Shown piece after piece: positions 39,747-49,446 of a DNA stretch of 64,000 bases. The notes under the pieces are model-generated. The model saw only the letters and a list, made by a program, of their open reading frames with translations. It was not told the origin of the DNA and searched no databases. Made by a program: the position numbers and the translations under genes. The stretch lies in contig CAYRIO010000001.1 in assembly GCA_964424355.1 (NCBI GenBank), forward strand, positions 1 to 64,000, written 5' to 3'. The first letter of the stretch is position 1. Every line of letters begins with the position of its first letter. This stretch comes from CAZEHS01 sp964424355 (GTDB lineage Bacteria; Bacillota; Clostridia; Peptostreptococcales; Acidaminobacteraceae).

Positions 39747-41753
39747 ATGACCTGCAGATCAACAGAGCAGACCGATAAGGTTTATGCGGAATGGAAATAC
39801 TATATTGCTTCAGAGATCATAGAGAATACAGATGTGAGACCGGAGGTCATCGACTCCTGGGTTCGGTGTTCGAATCACAGGGTTGATCCCTTTTCTCTGC
39901 AGATTCACAGGACTCTCAGTGCGAAGGATCTGCAGAAGACGCTATCGGATAACCGGAAACTCATCGCCCTGGCGCATCCGTTCATGGAGAACCTGTATCA
40001 TTTTGTGAAGGGATCCGGTTTTGTGGTAGTACTGACCGATCCCATGGGTTATATTCTGGAGGCCTTTGGAGATGAGGATGCCATGAAAGCCCCTCTGACC
40101 CAAAATTTTTACCAGGGGGCCAGCTGGCGGGAAGAGGATGCCGGGACCAATGCCATCGGGACCGCTGTGGAATTGAAGGCTCCGGTACAGGTATCCGGTT
40201 CGGAGCATTTCTGCTCACGGCATCATTGCCTCACCTGTTCGGCTGCGCCGATATTCGATACTGAAGGGACACTTCTCGGAATCTTGGATATCTCTGGTGC
40301 TTTCGAGTCTTCTCATCTCCACACCCTTGGGATGGTTGTCGCCGCTGCAGAAGCAATCATGGCCCAGCTTCGGATTCGGAACCAGAACTATCAGCTGGTT
40401 GCGGCCAATAAAAAACTGATCAGCTTTTTTAATATGGTTTCCGATGGGGTCCTTATCGTAGACCTTGAGGGGGCTGTCCTTGAAATGAATCCGGCAGCGG
40501 AGAAAATTTTGGGGCGTTCAAAAAACGATGTGATGGGAGTGTCAGTAACCCAGTTTATCAGCGCTCAATTTGCAGACAGTCAGGACGACCTCCGGGTGTG
40601 TAAATCCTGTTCAGACATTGAAGTGATTGTGGAGGCCGCGGGCGGATCTTGCCAGTGCCTGGCCTCTGCGGAACCGATCATCAACGAAAATGAAGTTGAA
40701 ACAGGGGGATTCATCACCCTGAGACCTATAAAAGAAGTGCGGAATCTGGTGAACCGCTTCAGCGGCAACTATGCATCCCTGCGGTTTGAAGATATCGTGG
40801 GAGCCAGCGCCCCGATCAAGGAAGCGACGCGGATTGCGCGGCTTTCGGCCCAGAACCGTTCCAGTGTGCTGCTCCAAGGGGAGAGCGGAACCGGAAAGGA
40901 GATATTCGCCCAGGCCATCCACAATCAGTGCTGCAAATCGGTTGCCCCATTCATTGCCCTGAACTGCGGTGCGATTCCACGGGAACTGATCGGCAGCGAG
41001 CTGTTCGGTTATGAAGAAGGGGCGTTTACAGGAGCCAGACAAGGGGGAAGACCTGGCAAGTTCGAACTGGCATCGGGCGGAACCCTGTTTCTGGATGAAA
41101 TCGGGGATATGCCTTTGGAACACCAGACTGTGCTGCTTCGTGTCATCCAGGAAAAGCGCATGTCCAGGATCGGCAGCGACAAGATGATCCCGGTCAATGT
41201 CCGGCTGATCTGCGCAACCAACAAGGATTTGCTGGAAGAAGTCCGGAAGGGGACTTTCAGGCTGGATCTGTATTATCGTCTCAACGTCATGTCGGTTCTG
41301 GTTCCGCCGCTGAGAGATCGAATTGAAGACATCCCGCTGCTGTTCAAATATTTTCTCGAAAGACTGAGCCGGGATATGGGGCGCAAGATCATTGTGGACC
41401 TGGATGTGATGGACTGCCTGATGGGATACAGCTGGCCGGGGAATGTGCGGGAGCTTCAGAACACGGTGGAGCGCGCCCTTAATCTTGCGGAAAACGGCGT
41501 TATTTCCATAGAACAGCTGCCGCCGGATATCGTGGGGGCCAAGTCTGTCAGACCCGTTCTGACCATTCAGGAATCCTCGGGGGAGAGGGTAAACCGCCAA
41601 CAGCGGCAGCAGGTTCGAAAGGATACGGATAAGAATACTTTGCTGAATCTCTTGAACGTCTATGCGGGAAATATCAGCCAGGTTGCAAAGGAAATGGGCG
41701 TATCCCGGAAAACGGTCTACAATAAAATGAAAGACCTCTCGATTGAAAACTAA
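39747..41753 (+). CDS. Sigma-54-dependent activator (AcoR-like; GAF-PAS-AAA-Fis)
   Basis: A 668-residue enhancer-binding protein. An N-terminal GAF-type sensor (with SWREEDAGTNAIGTAVEL and HHCLTCSAAPIFD) is followed by PAS (about 225-330, MVSDGVLIVDLEGAVLEMNP), then AAA+ (about 355-580) and a C-terminal Fis helix-turn-helix (NISQVAKEMGVSRKTVYNKM). The AAA+ domain has Walker A GESGTGKE, the sigma-54 contact loop GAFTGA and GGTLFLDEIGDM. The ATG at 39747 has GGAG eight bases upstream. It sits directly before the molybdenum hydroxylase genes and is their likely activator; the inducer is unknown. It lacks a response-regulator domain, so it senses a small molecule. Confidence 0.9.
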   Translation: MTCRSTEQTDKVYAEWKYYIASEIIENTDVRPEVIDSWVRCSNHRVDPFSLQIHRTLSAKDLQKTLSDNRKLIALAHPFMENLYHFVKGSGFVVVLTDPMGYILEAFGDEDAMKAPLTQNFYQGASWREEDAGTNAIGTAVELKAPVQVSGSEHFCSRHHCLTCSAAPIFDTEGTLLGILDISGAFESSHLHTLGMVVAAAEAIMAQLRIRNQNYQLVAANKKLISFFNMVSDGVLIVDLEGAVLEMNPAAEKILGRSKNDVMGVSVTQFISAQFADSQDDLRVCKSCSDIEVIVEAAGGSCQCLASAEPIINENEVETGGFITLRPIKEVRNLVNRFSGNYASLRFEDIVGASAPIKEATRIARLSAQNRSSVLLQGESGTGKEIFAQAIHNQCCKSVAPFIALNCGAIPRELIGSELFGYEEGAFTGARQGGRPGKFELASGGTLFLDEIGDMPLEHQTVLLRVIQEKRMSRIGSDKMIPVNVRLICATNKDLLEEVRKGTFRLDLYYRLNVMSVLVPPLRDRIEDIPLLFKYFLERLSRDMGRKIIVDLDVMDCLMGYSWPGNVRELQNTVERALNLAENGVISIEQLPPDIVGAKSVRPVLTIQESSGERVNRQQRQQVRKDTDKNTLLNLLNVYAGNISQVAKEMGVSRKTVYNKMKDLSIEN

Positions 41754-41765
41754 GCACGGATAGGT

Positions 41766-41827
41766 GTGTAAAACGTGTGGAAGTGCGCACGATTGAGGGT
41801 TACAGTAATTACACACTTTGTCACACT
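41766..41827 (+). promoter_or_regulatory. Inverted GTGTG repeats, candidate activator site
   Basis: GTGTGTAAAACGTGTG (41766-41781) and CACACTTTGTCACAC (41813-41827) are imperfect reverse complements, each made of two GTGTG/CACAC units. They lie 39-100 bases upstream of a candidate sigma-54 promoter, a usual place for enhancer sites. Confidence 0.4.
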
Positions 41828-41865
41828 TGTTTCATGCCATCTGTAAAAACCGCCACAATCGAATT

Positions 41866-41881
41866 TAGCAAAAGCCTTGCT
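41866..41881 (+). promoter_or_regulatory. Candidate sigma-54 (-24/-12) promoter
   Basis: TAGCAAA-AGCC-TTGCT matches TGGCACR-N4-TTGCW apart from two positions (G to A, and C to A), with exact spacing between the GC of each half. It follows the sigma-54 activator gene by 113 bases and points to the molybdenum hydroxylase genes. A hairpin begins about 8 bases downstream, near the expected +1. Confidence 0.5.
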
Positions 41882-41888
41882 ATGACTC

Positions 41889-41920
41889 AGCACATCGTGA
41901 TTATGCGATGTGCTTTTTTA
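41889..41920 (+). terminator. Hairpin with T tract, terminator or attenuator
   Basis: AGCACATCG (41889-41897) pairs with CGATGTGCT (41906-41914) and is followed by TTTTTT. It may terminate the activator transcript. Lying at the +1 of the candidate promoter, it could also be a 5' stem. Confidence 0.7.
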
Positions 41921-42131
41921 TTGTCCGAATTTCGGCATGAACTTTGCTCTATCACTAAGCAGGTAATCGTTTTCACAAATATCAGCATGATGTCGTGTGG
42001 TTCCTGATGGAATCTGCATGGGAAAAATGGAATACAGTGCACTGATCGGGCAAAGCGCTGTTTTTCTATTCATGCGCTCTGCTTTTTTTAATGGGCAAAA
42101 ACTGAAACTCGGCAAGGGGGAGAGAATTGCG
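41921..42131 (+). other. Leader of the molybdenum hydroxylase genes
   Basis: About 210 bases without a gene. A second terminator-like hairpin, GCAAAGCGC/GCGCTCTGC (one mismatch) at about 42053-42084, ends in TTTTTTT about 40 bases before the MoeA-like start. TTCC-TGAT-GGAA and other short pairings lie between. Two terminator-like hairpins in one leader suggest attenuation. I recognised no known riboswitch, including Moco. Confidence 0.45.
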
Positions 42132-43157
42132 ATGAAATCCGTACCGGTACAACAGGCGGTGGGCATGGTTCTATGCCACGACATCACGGAGATTATTCCG
42201 GGAGAGCGGAAGGGAAGGGCATTCAGAAAAGGACATGTTGTTTGTCAGGATGATGTGCCAAGACTTCTGAATCTGGGGAAAGAGCACCTTTATATCTGGG
42301 AAATCAATGAATTCAACTGTCACGAGGATACCGCAGCCATACGGATTGCGGAGGCGATTTCCGGCCAGGGCATTCATCTGACGGAGCCTTCTGAAGGGAA
42401 AGTAGAGCTGAAGGCAGCCTATCCGGGTCTGCTGAAGATAAATCTCGAGGCACTTCTGGAAATCAACAGCATAGAGGAAATTGTCGTTGCCACCGTTCAC
42501 ACCAATCAAATTGTTGATACGAATAAGACCCTTTCAGGTTGCCGTGTTGTTCCACTGGTGGTTGATGCAGAGAAAGTCAAACTGGTTGAAAAACTGAGCC
42601 GCAAGTATTATCCGATTGTGGAGGTGAAACCCCTGCAATCATTGAAGGTTGGAATCGTCACAACCGGAAGCGAGGTGTATCATGGCCGGATTCAGGACAA
42701 ATTCGGACCGGTGGTCAGAGCTAAAATTGAGGGTTTGGGGAGCTCGGTCCTTCGTCAGGTCATTGTCGACGATCAGACGGACATGATTGCGTCCGCCATC
42801 CGGGAGCTGATTCTGGAAGGGGCGGATATGATTGTCACCACCGGCGGCATGTCGGTGGATCCGGACGATGTGACACCGGCAGGCATTCGGCAGGCCGGGG
42901 GATCCGTTATTACTTACGGCGCACCGGTGCTTCCGGGTTCCATGTTCATGCTGGCGGATATTGACGGCATTCCGGTATTGGGGCTCCCTGGCTGTGTGAT
43001 GTACAGCCGCACGACGATTTTTGATCTGGTCCTGCCCCGGATTCTCGCCGGTGAAAACGTGACACGGCAGGATATCGTACGACTGGCACACGGTGGGCTC
43101 TGCACGGTCTGTGACCCCTGCAGGTACCCCAACTGTTCATTTGGAAAAGGATTCTAA
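42132..43157 (+). CDS. MoeA-like molybdopterin-binding protein
   Basis: A 341-residue protein with the MoCF/MogA-like core: GIVTTGSEVYHGRIQDKFGP, TTGGMSVDPDDVTPAGIR and GAPVLPGSMFMLADIDGIPV. It has a MoeA-like N-terminal region but is shorter than MoeA (about 400) and ends in a cysteine cluster (LCTVCDPCRYPNCSFGKGF). The family works with pterin-bound molybdenum; it could load or modify the cofactor of the neighbouring hydroxylase. ATG 42132 follows AAGGGGGAGAG. It is the first gene downstream of the candidate sigma-54 promoter. Confidence 0.85.
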   Translation: MKSVPVQQAVGMVLCHDITEIIPGERKGRAFRKGHVVCQDDVPRLLNLGKEHLYIWEINEFNCHEDTAAIRIAEAISGQGIHLTEPSEGKVELKAAYPGLLKINLEALLEINSIEEIVVATVHTNQIVDTNKTLSGCRVVPLVVDAEKVKLVEKLSRKYYPIVEVKPLQSLKVGIVTTGSEVYHGRIQDKFGPVVRAKIEGLGSSVLRQVIVDDQTDMIASAIRELILEGADMIVTTGGMSVDPDDVTPAGIRQAGGSVITYGAPVLPGSMFMLADIDGIPVLGLPGCVMYSRTTIFDLVLPRILAGENVTRQDIVRLAHGGLCTVCDPCRYPNCSFGKGF

Positions 43158-43252
43158 GAGAAGAATCATGGCACTGCGGGAAAGGGGGATTGCGGGGCGC
43201 AGTGTTCCAAAATAGCAATACATGACAGAAAAACACACAAGGAGAGGTCAAA

Positions 43253-45994
43253 ATGGAAAAGAAAGTCCTGATTATCAACGGATTGCCCAGAACATTGATC
43301 GTCAATACGGAAGCCAGTCTGGCGACAGTACTTCGTGAACAGATGATGCTGACAGGGTGTAAGGTCGGCTGCGATCAGGGTCAGTGCGGCACCTGCTCCG
43401 TCATTATGGATGGGAAAGTGGTTCGAGCCTGCATCGTGAAAATGAAGAAAGTGGCCGATGATGCAAAGATCACAACGATAGAAGGGCTGGCTACGCCGGA
43501 TAATCTTCATCCCCTTCAGGTGGCCTGGATGGCTTACGGCTGTGCGCAGTGCGGTTACTGCAGCCCTGGCTTCATTCTTTCTGCCAAGGTTTTGCTGGAC
43601 ACGAACGCTAACCCCACCCGTGATGAGATCCGGGACTGGTTCCAGAAGCATCGCAATGCCTGCCGCTGCACCGGATACAAACCTCTGGTGGATGCGGTCA
43701 TGGCTGCTGCCAAGGTGCTCCGTGGTGAGACTCGCAAGGAAGACCTGCTTTTCAATCCCACGGGGAACAAGATCTATGGGACTACCTACCACCGGCCTTC
43801 GGCATTGAGTAAAGTGACAGGAACCTGGGATTTCGGCGCAGACGTGGCCCTTCAGATGCCTACAGGAACCCTGCGGATGGCTCTGGTTCAGGCTGAAGTC
43901 TCCCATGCGAACATTCTTGGGATTGACACCTCCGAGGCTGAAAAAATGCCAGGCGTCTACAAGGTTGTCACCCATAAGGACGTGAAGGGTAAAAACCGGA
44001 TTACCGGCCTGATTACGTTCCCAACCAACAAAGGGGACGGATGGGACCGTCCGATTCTCTGCGATACGAAAATTTTCCAATTCGGCGATGCCATCGCCAT
44101 CGTGTGTGCGGATACGGAAGCCCACGCAAAGGCTGCAGCCAAGGCTGTCAAAGTGGATCTTGAAGTGCTTCCCGCTTACATGAGCGCTCCGGCGGCCATG
44201 GCGGATGACGCCATTGAAATCCATCCGGGCACTCCGAACATTTACTTTGAACAGGGCGTTGTGAAAGGCGAGGATACCCGATCCATCATGGAAGGCGCTG
44301 CCGCCACCGTTGAAGTGGATACGTACTGCAGCCGTCAGCCTCATCTGCCCCTGGAGACAGACTGCGGATCCGCTTACTACGACGAGGAAGGCCGTCTGAC
44401 CATCCATTCCAAGAGTATCGCCCTGCATCTGCACCATGCCATGATCTGTGCAGGCCTGGGTGTTGAGCCGGACAAGCTGCGGATCGTCGCAAACCCAACA
44501 GGGGCCACTTTCGGCTACAAGTTCAGCCCCACCAACGAAGCACTGCTGGGTGTTGCCTGCATGGCTACAGGCAAACCGGTCTCCCTGGTTTTCGACATGT
44601 TCCAGAATATCACCTACACTGGGAAACGGTCACCGGGCTTTGTTAACTGCAAACTGGCCGCCGATAAGGACGGCAAACTGCTGGCCATGGAGACAGACTG
44701 GTTCATCGACCACGGTCCATACTCCGAATTCGGCGACCTGCTGACACTCCGGCAGGCACAGTTTACCGGCGCAGGCTATGATATTCCAAGCATCCGTGGC
44801 CGCGGCCGCACGGTCTGCACCAACCATGCCTGGGGTTCGGCATTCCGGGCCTATGGTTCCCCCCAAGCGTTCCTGGCCTCTGAAATCGCCATGGATGAGC
44901 TGGCTGAAAAGCTGGGTATGGACCCCTTGGAACTGCGCTTCAAGAACATCTACCGACCGGGTGCGACGACTCCAACCCAACAGGTTCCGGAAGTGTTCTG
45001 TTTTGAAGATATGTTCAATACCCTGCGTCCACTCTGGGAGGATGCGAAGAAACGCAGCGCTGAATACAATGTGGCCGGAAAGAAACGGGGTGTCGGCATT
45101 TCCCTGGGAATCTACGGCTGCGGACTTGACGGTCCGGACAGCTCCGAAGCATGGGTTGAACTGACTCCGGCAGGCGTTACAGTGGGGAATTCCTGGCAGG
45201 ATCATGGCCAGGGAGCCGATCTGGGAAGCCTGACCCATGCCCATGAAACCCTGCGTCATGCAGGATTCCGCCCTGAACAGATCAAGCTGATCATGAATGA
45301 CACCGCTTTCACGCCTTGCAGCGGCCCTTCCGGCGGGAGCCGTCAGAATGTTGTCACCGGGAACGCCATCCGAGTGGCTTGTGAAATGTTGCTGAACGCC
45401 ATGCGAAAATCAGGAACGATCGAATCCGGTGCGTACCGAACCTATGATGAGATGGTGGCTGAGAACATGCCACTCCGCTATAACGGCAAATGGGCCGCCT
45501 CCATGTGTACGGACTGCGATCCTGAAACCGCCAAGGGTGATCCTTTCTCAGCCTACATGTATGAGATCTTCATGCCGGAGGTTGAAGTGGATCTGACCAC
45601 TGGCAAGGCAAAAGTCGTTAAGTTCACAACCGTTGCCGACATTGGAACCATCACGAACAAAGCCACCTGTGATGGGCAGATCTACGGCGGTCTGGCTCAG
45701 GGAATCGGTCTGGCCCTGATGGAAGATTTCGATGATCTTAAAAAGCACACCAGCCTGGTTGGCTGTGGTCTTCCGTACATCTATGACGTTCCGGACGATA
45801 TGGAGATCATCTATAACGTAACGCCACGGCCTCATGGCCCTTACGGCGCATCCGGCGTTGGCGAAGGTCCGCTGACCGCGCCACACCCTGCAATCCTCAA
45901 TGCCATTTACAATGCCTGCGGCGTGCGGATCTACTCCGTACCGGCACTGCCTGAAAAGATCAAAGCAGGGCTTGATGCGTTGGCAGCCAGATAG
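43253..45994 (+). CDS. Molybdopterin aldehyde oxidoreductase (Mop/XDH family)
   Basis: A 913-residue single-chain hydroxylase, like Desulfovibrio Mop (about 907). The N-terminal plant-type 2Fe-2S domain has C40, C45, C48 and C60 (GCDQGQCGTCSV); the second 2Fe-2S has CAQCGYCSPGF and CRCTGYKPLVDAV. The Mo domain follows from about residue 180 (PSALSKVTGTWDFGAD) and ends in GASGVGEGPLTAPHPA, whose Glu is the catalytic base. There is no separate FAD subunit, so electrons leave through Fe-S to a partner such as the gene at 46136. ATG after AAGGAGAGGTCAAA. The substrate (aldehyde or N-heterocycle) is not determined. Confidence 0.93.
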   Translation: MEKKVLIINGLPRTLIVNTEASLATVLREQMMLTGCKVGCDQGQCGTCSVIMDGKVVRACIVKMKKVADDAKITTIEGLATPDNLHPLQVAWMAYGCAQCGYCSPGFILSAKVLLDTNANPTRDEIRDWFQKHRNACRCTGYKPLVDAVMAAAKVLRGETRKEDLLFNPTGNKIYGTTYHRPSALSKVTGTWDFGADVALQMPTGTLRMALVQAEVSHANILGIDTSEAEKMPGVYKVVTHKDVKGKNRITGLITFPTNKGDGWDRPILCDTKIFQFGDAIAIVCADTEAHAKAAAKAVKVDLEVLPAYMSAPAAMADDAIEIHPGTPNIYFEQGVVKGEDTRSIMEGAAATVEVDTYCSRQPHLPLETDCGSAYYDEEGRLTIHSKSIALHLHHAMICAGLGVEPDKLRIVANPTGATFGYKFSPTNEALLGVACMATGKPVSLVFDMFQNITYTGKRSPGFVNCKLAADKDGKLLAMETDWFIDHGPYSEFGDLLTLRQAQFTGAGYDIPSIRGRGRTVCTNHAWGSAFRAYGSPQAFLASEIAMDELAEKLGMDPLELRFKNIYRPGATTPTQQVPEVFCFEDMFNTLRPLWEDAKKRSAEYNVAGKKRGVGISLGIYGCGLDGPDSSEAWVELTPAGVTVGNSWQDHGQGADLGSLTHAHETLRHAGFRPEQIKLIMNDTAFTPCSGPSGGSRQNVVTGNAIRVACEMLLNAMRKSGTIESGAYRTYDEMVAENMPLRYNGKWAASMCTDCDPETAKGDPFSAYMYEIFMPEVEVDLTTGKAKVVKFTTVADIGTITNKATCDGQIYGGLAQGIGLALMEDFDDLKKHTSLVGCGLPYIYDVPDDMEIIYNVTPRPHGPYGASGVGEGPLTAPHPAILNAIYNACGVRIYSVPALPEKIKAGLDALAAR

Positions 45995-46033
45995 TCTTTG
46001 AATCCTGTAGTATCAATTTCATTTTATGACAAA

Positions 46034-46086
46034 CCGGAACGGACAGAAGCCTTAGGGCCGAAGGCCGTTCCGGCCCCCCTTTTTTG
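46034..46086 (+). terminator. Terminator after the hydroxylase gene
   Basis: CCGGAACGG (46034-46042) pairs with CCGTTCCGG (46065-46073) and is followed by CCCCCCTTTTTT. Read-through or a new promoter must drive the genes from 46136. Confidence 0.7.
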
Positions 46087-46135
46087 AAATGAAATCTGAA
46101 GGGTATTCACAGGAATAGTGGGAAGGGAAAACAAT

Positions 46136-48463
46136 ATGGATCAAAAATTATTGCGTGAGCGTGAAAACAAATGCACACAGGAAAATCCTCCCCGATGCAC
46201 TGCGGAGTGCCCGGTCCATGTGGATGTCCGCGGGATGATCGCAGCACTTCGTAAGGGGGATCACGCCGCAGCCTTCAAACTGTATAGCAAATCGGTGCCC
46301 TTTCCGGGAATCATCAGCCGGGTTTGTGAGCAGCCCTGCGGTCAGACCTGCCTGCGGGGGGAAATTGATCAATCGGTTTCCATCCGGGAGCTGGAGCGGT
46401 TTGTCACGGATCAGGCGGGGCCTTCATCAGCCCGTGTGATTGTTCCCCCCCGTAAGGATCAACGGGTTGCCATTATCGGTGCAGGGCTTGGCGGTCTGAT
46501 GGCCGCCCGGGCGCTAACGCTGAAGGGTTATCGGGTGACTGTCTTTGAAAAGAGCACGAAGCTTGGCGGGCGTATCCACAGCATTTCGAAAGCCATCCTG
46601 CCGGAAGCAATCATCGAAGCGGAGTTTGCGGTGTTTTGTGCCCTGCCGGTGGAAATCCGGTTTGAAAATGAAGTGACCGTGGACGGGGACATATCCCTTA
46701 ATCGCATTCAGCAGGAATTCGACGGCATCTATCTGGATATCGGACCGGACAGCCTTTCGCAAATTGCGCCGGAAATGGAAACGGATGAGACCGGAACACC
46801 GCGGATCAATCCGGTGAGCCTTGAAACCAGTTTTTCAAAGGTCTTCGCCGGGGGAAGGCTGCGGGAGGGGCGGATACCCTACAGTCCTATCGCCTCTCTG
46901 TCTGACGGCAGGATTGCGGCAAATTCAATTGACCGTCTGCTGCAGAATGTCTCCCTGACGGCAGACCGATCAAATGAAGGCCGAGTTGAAACCCAGCTTT
47001 ATACCAATATTACGGGAGAAAAAATCCTTCCCCCGGTCACTGCAGAAAATCCTGAAAGGGGTTACACCCTTGAAGAGGCCCGGATGGAATCGGCGCGGTG
47101 CCTTCAGTGTGAGTGCCTGGAGTGTGTGAAATCCTGTGTGTATCTGGCTCATTACAAAGGCTATCCCAAAAAGTACTTCAGGGAGATCTACAACAACCTT
47201 TCCATCGTCATGGGGATTCATCACGCCAACAAGCTGATCAATACCTGCAGTCAGTGCGGACTGTGCGCCCACATCTGCCCCAATGGCGCCGATATGGGGG
47301 AAATCACTCATGAAGCCCGCGGTATGATGGTCGACAAGGGAAAAATGCCCCCGTCCGCTCACGACTTTGCCCTTCGGGACATGGCCTTCAGCACAGGCGA
47401 TGCATTTGCCCTGTGCCGCCACCAGCCCGGTTTTGAAACCAGCAAAGCCCTGTTCTTTCCGGGCTGTCAGCTGGCTGGGTCCTCACCCGGCAATATCGAG
47501 AAAATATATCCCTGGCTCTGCCAAAGCCTGGCGGGCGGGGTAGGACTGATGCTCAACTGCTGCGGTGCTCCGGCTCAGTGGGCCGGTCAGGACGCACTCT
47601 ATGCGGCGGTTCTGGAGGTCATTCGTACGGAGTGGAACCGGATGGGGAAACCCACGGTAATCACCGCCTGTCCCAGCTGTTTTGCCATGTTCAAACAGCA
47701 CCTGCCTGAAATGCCGGTTGAGATGCTCTACACGGTTCTGGATCGGGTAGGCCTCCCGGAGCGGGCAGGGGCACAGATAGCACCTAAAACCCTGGCTATT
47801 CACGACAGCTGCACCACGCGGTTTGAAACCGGCCTTCATGACAGCGTGCGGAATCTGGTTGCCAAGCTGGGCCATACTGTTGAAGAGCTGCCCGGAAATC
47901 GTGACCATACCTCCTGCTGCGGTTTCGGCGGGCTGATGATGTTCGCGAACAAGACCGTCGCTCAGGCCGTTATTGCTCGGCGGGTTGGGGAAAGCCCTTC
48001 GGATTATGCCGTGTACTGTGCCATGTGCCGGGATAATTTCGTGGGTCAGTCGAAGCCGGTGTATCATTTGCTGGACCTGCTGTTCGGCCGTGATGAAGCG
48101 GCGGTTCAAAACCGGAAGGGACCGGATTTTTCCCAGCGTCACGAGAACCGGGCACGGTTGAAACAGACGCTGATGCGCACACTGTGGGGGGATTCCGTGG
48201 AGGAACGTGACGTGACGGTTATATTGGAGCTGACAGCGGAAATCCGGGGGTTGATGGAGGAGCGGATGATTCTGGAGGAGGATATTCGACAGGTTCTGGC
48301 CCATGCCCAAAAGACAGGGAAACGGATATGGAATGCAGGTACGGAGAAATATACAGCTTATTATAAGCCCGGAAGCGTCACCTACTGGGTCGAGTACTCC
48401 CAGTCAGGGGATTGTTACCGAATTCACAATACCTACAGCCACCGGCTGGAAATCGGGGAATAG
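46136..48463 (+). CDS. Pyridine nucleotide-disulfide oxidoreductase / dicluster-binding protein (DVU1558-like)
   Basis: A 775-residue fusion. A GltD-type Fe-S N-terminus (CTAECPVHVDVRGMI, GQTCLRGEI) is followed by an FAD Rossmann (VAIIGAGLGGLMAARAL), a ferredoxin region (CLQCECLECVKSCVYL and CSQCGLCAHICPNG, two 4Fe-4S) and two CCG domains (NCCGAPAQWAG, SCTTRF and CCGFGG) as in HdrB. It likely moves electrons between NAD(P)H, the hydroxylase and a quinone- or ferredoxin-type carrier. The start ATG 46136 follows AAGGGAAAACA; a GTG lies six codons earlier. Its layout corresponds, from memory, to DVU1558. Confidence 0.88.
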   Translation: MDQKLLRERENKCTQENPPRCTAECPVHVDVRGMIAALRKGDHAAAFKLYSKSVPFPGIISRVCEQPCGQTCLRGEIDQSVSIRELERFVTDQAGPSSARVIVPPRKDQRVAIIGAGLGGLMAARALTLKGYRVTVFEKSTKLGGRIHSISKAILPEAIIEAEFAVFCALPVEIRFENEVTVDGDISLNRIQQEFDGIYLDIGPDSLSQIAPEMETDETGTPRINPVSLETSFSKVFAGGRLREGRIPYSPIASLSDGRIAANSIDRLLQNVSLTADRSNEGRVETQLYTNITGEKILPPVTAENPERGYTLEEARMESARCLQCECLECVKSCVYLAHYKGYPKKYFREIYNNLSIVMGIHHANKLINTCSQCGLCAHICPNGADMGEITHEARGMMVDKGKMPPSAHDFALRDMAFSTGDAFALCRHQPGFETSKALFFPGCQLAGSSPGNIEKIYPWLCQSLAGGVGLMLNCCGAPAQWAGQDALYAAVLEVIRTEWNRMGKPTVITACPSCFAMFKQHLPEMPVEMLYTVLDRVGLPERAGAQIAPKTLAIHDSCTTRFETGLHDSVRNLVAKLGHTVEELPGNRDHTSCCGFGGLMMFANKTVAQAVIARRVGESPSDYAVYCAMCRDNFVGQSKPVYHLLDLLFGRDEAAVQNRKGPDFSQRHENRARLKQTLMRTLWGDSVEERDVTVILELTAEIRGLMEERMILEEDIRQVLAHAQKTGKRIWNAGTEKYTAYYKPGSVTYWVEYSQSGDCYRIHNTYSHRLEIGE

Positions 48464-48475
48464 AGGAGGCGTCCT

Positions 48476-48685
48476 ATGGGCACGGATAACCGGTCAGAGC
48501 TTACCGGAATGGTATGCGACCCTTGCAACTGTGAAATGAAACCGGGAAAAGCCACTCTGTCCTATCTGGGCAGTACGTTTCCGGTGGAACTCCTGAAATG
48601 TCCGGAATGCGGCTTAGTCTACATTCCGGAAGCACTGGCCACCGGCAAGATGGATCAGGTGGAGAAAACCCTGGAGGATAAGTAG
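48476..48685 (+). CDS. Small redox/zinc protein (DVU1557-like)
   Basis: A 69-residue protein with CDPCNCEMKPGKATL and CPECGLVYIPEAL, a zinc-ribbon or rubredoxin-like pair of C-x2-C motifs. From memory, the DVU_1557-family redox protein occupies this position. ATG after GAGGAGGCGTCCT, 12 bases after the oxidoreductase. Confidence 0.82.
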   Translation: MGTDNRSELTGMVCDPCNCEMKPGKATLSYLGSTFPVELLKCPECGLVYIPEALATGKMDQVEKTLEDK

Positions 48686-48703
48686 GGCAAAGGAGGCGGA
48701 AGG

Positions 48704-49426
48704 ATGAATTCCTGGATGAATGTGTTTGAAGATCCTGATTTCAATGAGAGTCCGGATGCCGTCATCCGCCCCGGTGGGTTTGAAATGACACGGTGTATGA
48801 TCGAGGCCTGCGCACTGCCTCGGGGAGCTCGGATCATCGACGTCGGGTGCGGAACCGGAATGACGGTAGACTATCTGAGGCGCGAATTCCAACTGGATGC
48901 TGTGGGAACGGATATTTCGGAGGCTCTGCTCAAGACCGGTCGGATCCGATCTCCGGGTATTCCACTGGTTCTTGGCACTGGGGAGAGTCTGCCGTTTGGA
49001 AACGGTTCAGCCCAGGCGATTATATCCGAATGCAGTCTGTCCGTCATGGAAAACACCGACCGTGTGCTGGATGAAATGCATCGGGTTCTGGTTCCCGGAG
49101 GGAAACTGGCGGTTTCTGATGTATACATACGGAGTCCCGAGGGGGCTGAAATAATGCGAAAAATGGTCGGCGGCGGGTGTTTTTTCAATGCGATGACCCG
49201 GGATGAAATGCAGCGAAAACTTCATGACAGCGGATATGAGCTGTGCAGATGGGAGGATCGGACCGATCTGTGGAAGGCCTACGTTGCGGGGATGATTTTG
49301 GGGACGGGGTCTCTTCAAAAGCTGTGGGGAGCGGTTTCTGAATCGCCCTATACCGGTGGCTGTATGACTGAGGGGGTGTTGAAAGCGCGACCAGGTTATT
49401 TCTGGATGGTGGCAGAAAAACGATAA
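48704..49426 (+). CDS. trsM: SAM-dependent methyltransferase (TrsM / DVU1556-like)
   Basis: A 240-residue class I methyltransferase: IIDVGCGTGMTVDYLRREF (motif I), GTGESLPFGNGSAQAIISE and LVPGGKLAVSD. It lies in the block DVU1555-DVU1557, whose methyltransferase is called TrsM in NCBI naming as I recall; some members are selenoproteins, but no in-frame UGA is present here. ATG after AAGGAGGCGGAAGG. The substrate is unknown. Confidence 0.8.
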   Translation: MNSWMNVFEDPDFNESPDAVIRPGGFEMTRCMIEACALPRGARIIDVGCGTGMTVDYLRREFQLDAVGTDISEALLKTGRIRSPGIPLVLGTGESLPFGNGSAQAIISECSLSVMENTDRVLDEMHRVLVPGGKLAVSDVYIRSPEGAEIMRKMVGGGCFFNAMTRDEMQRKLHDSGYELCRWEDRTDLWKAYVAGMILGTGSLQKLWGAVSESPYTGGCMTEGVLKARPGYFWMVAEKR

Positions 49427-49446
49427 AACGATTGGGAGGTCGAGAC

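Noticed and set aside
41754..42131. Moco or other known riboswitch upstream of the MoeA-like gene
   Set aside because: No recognisable consensus of a known class; only terminator-like hairpins can be supported.
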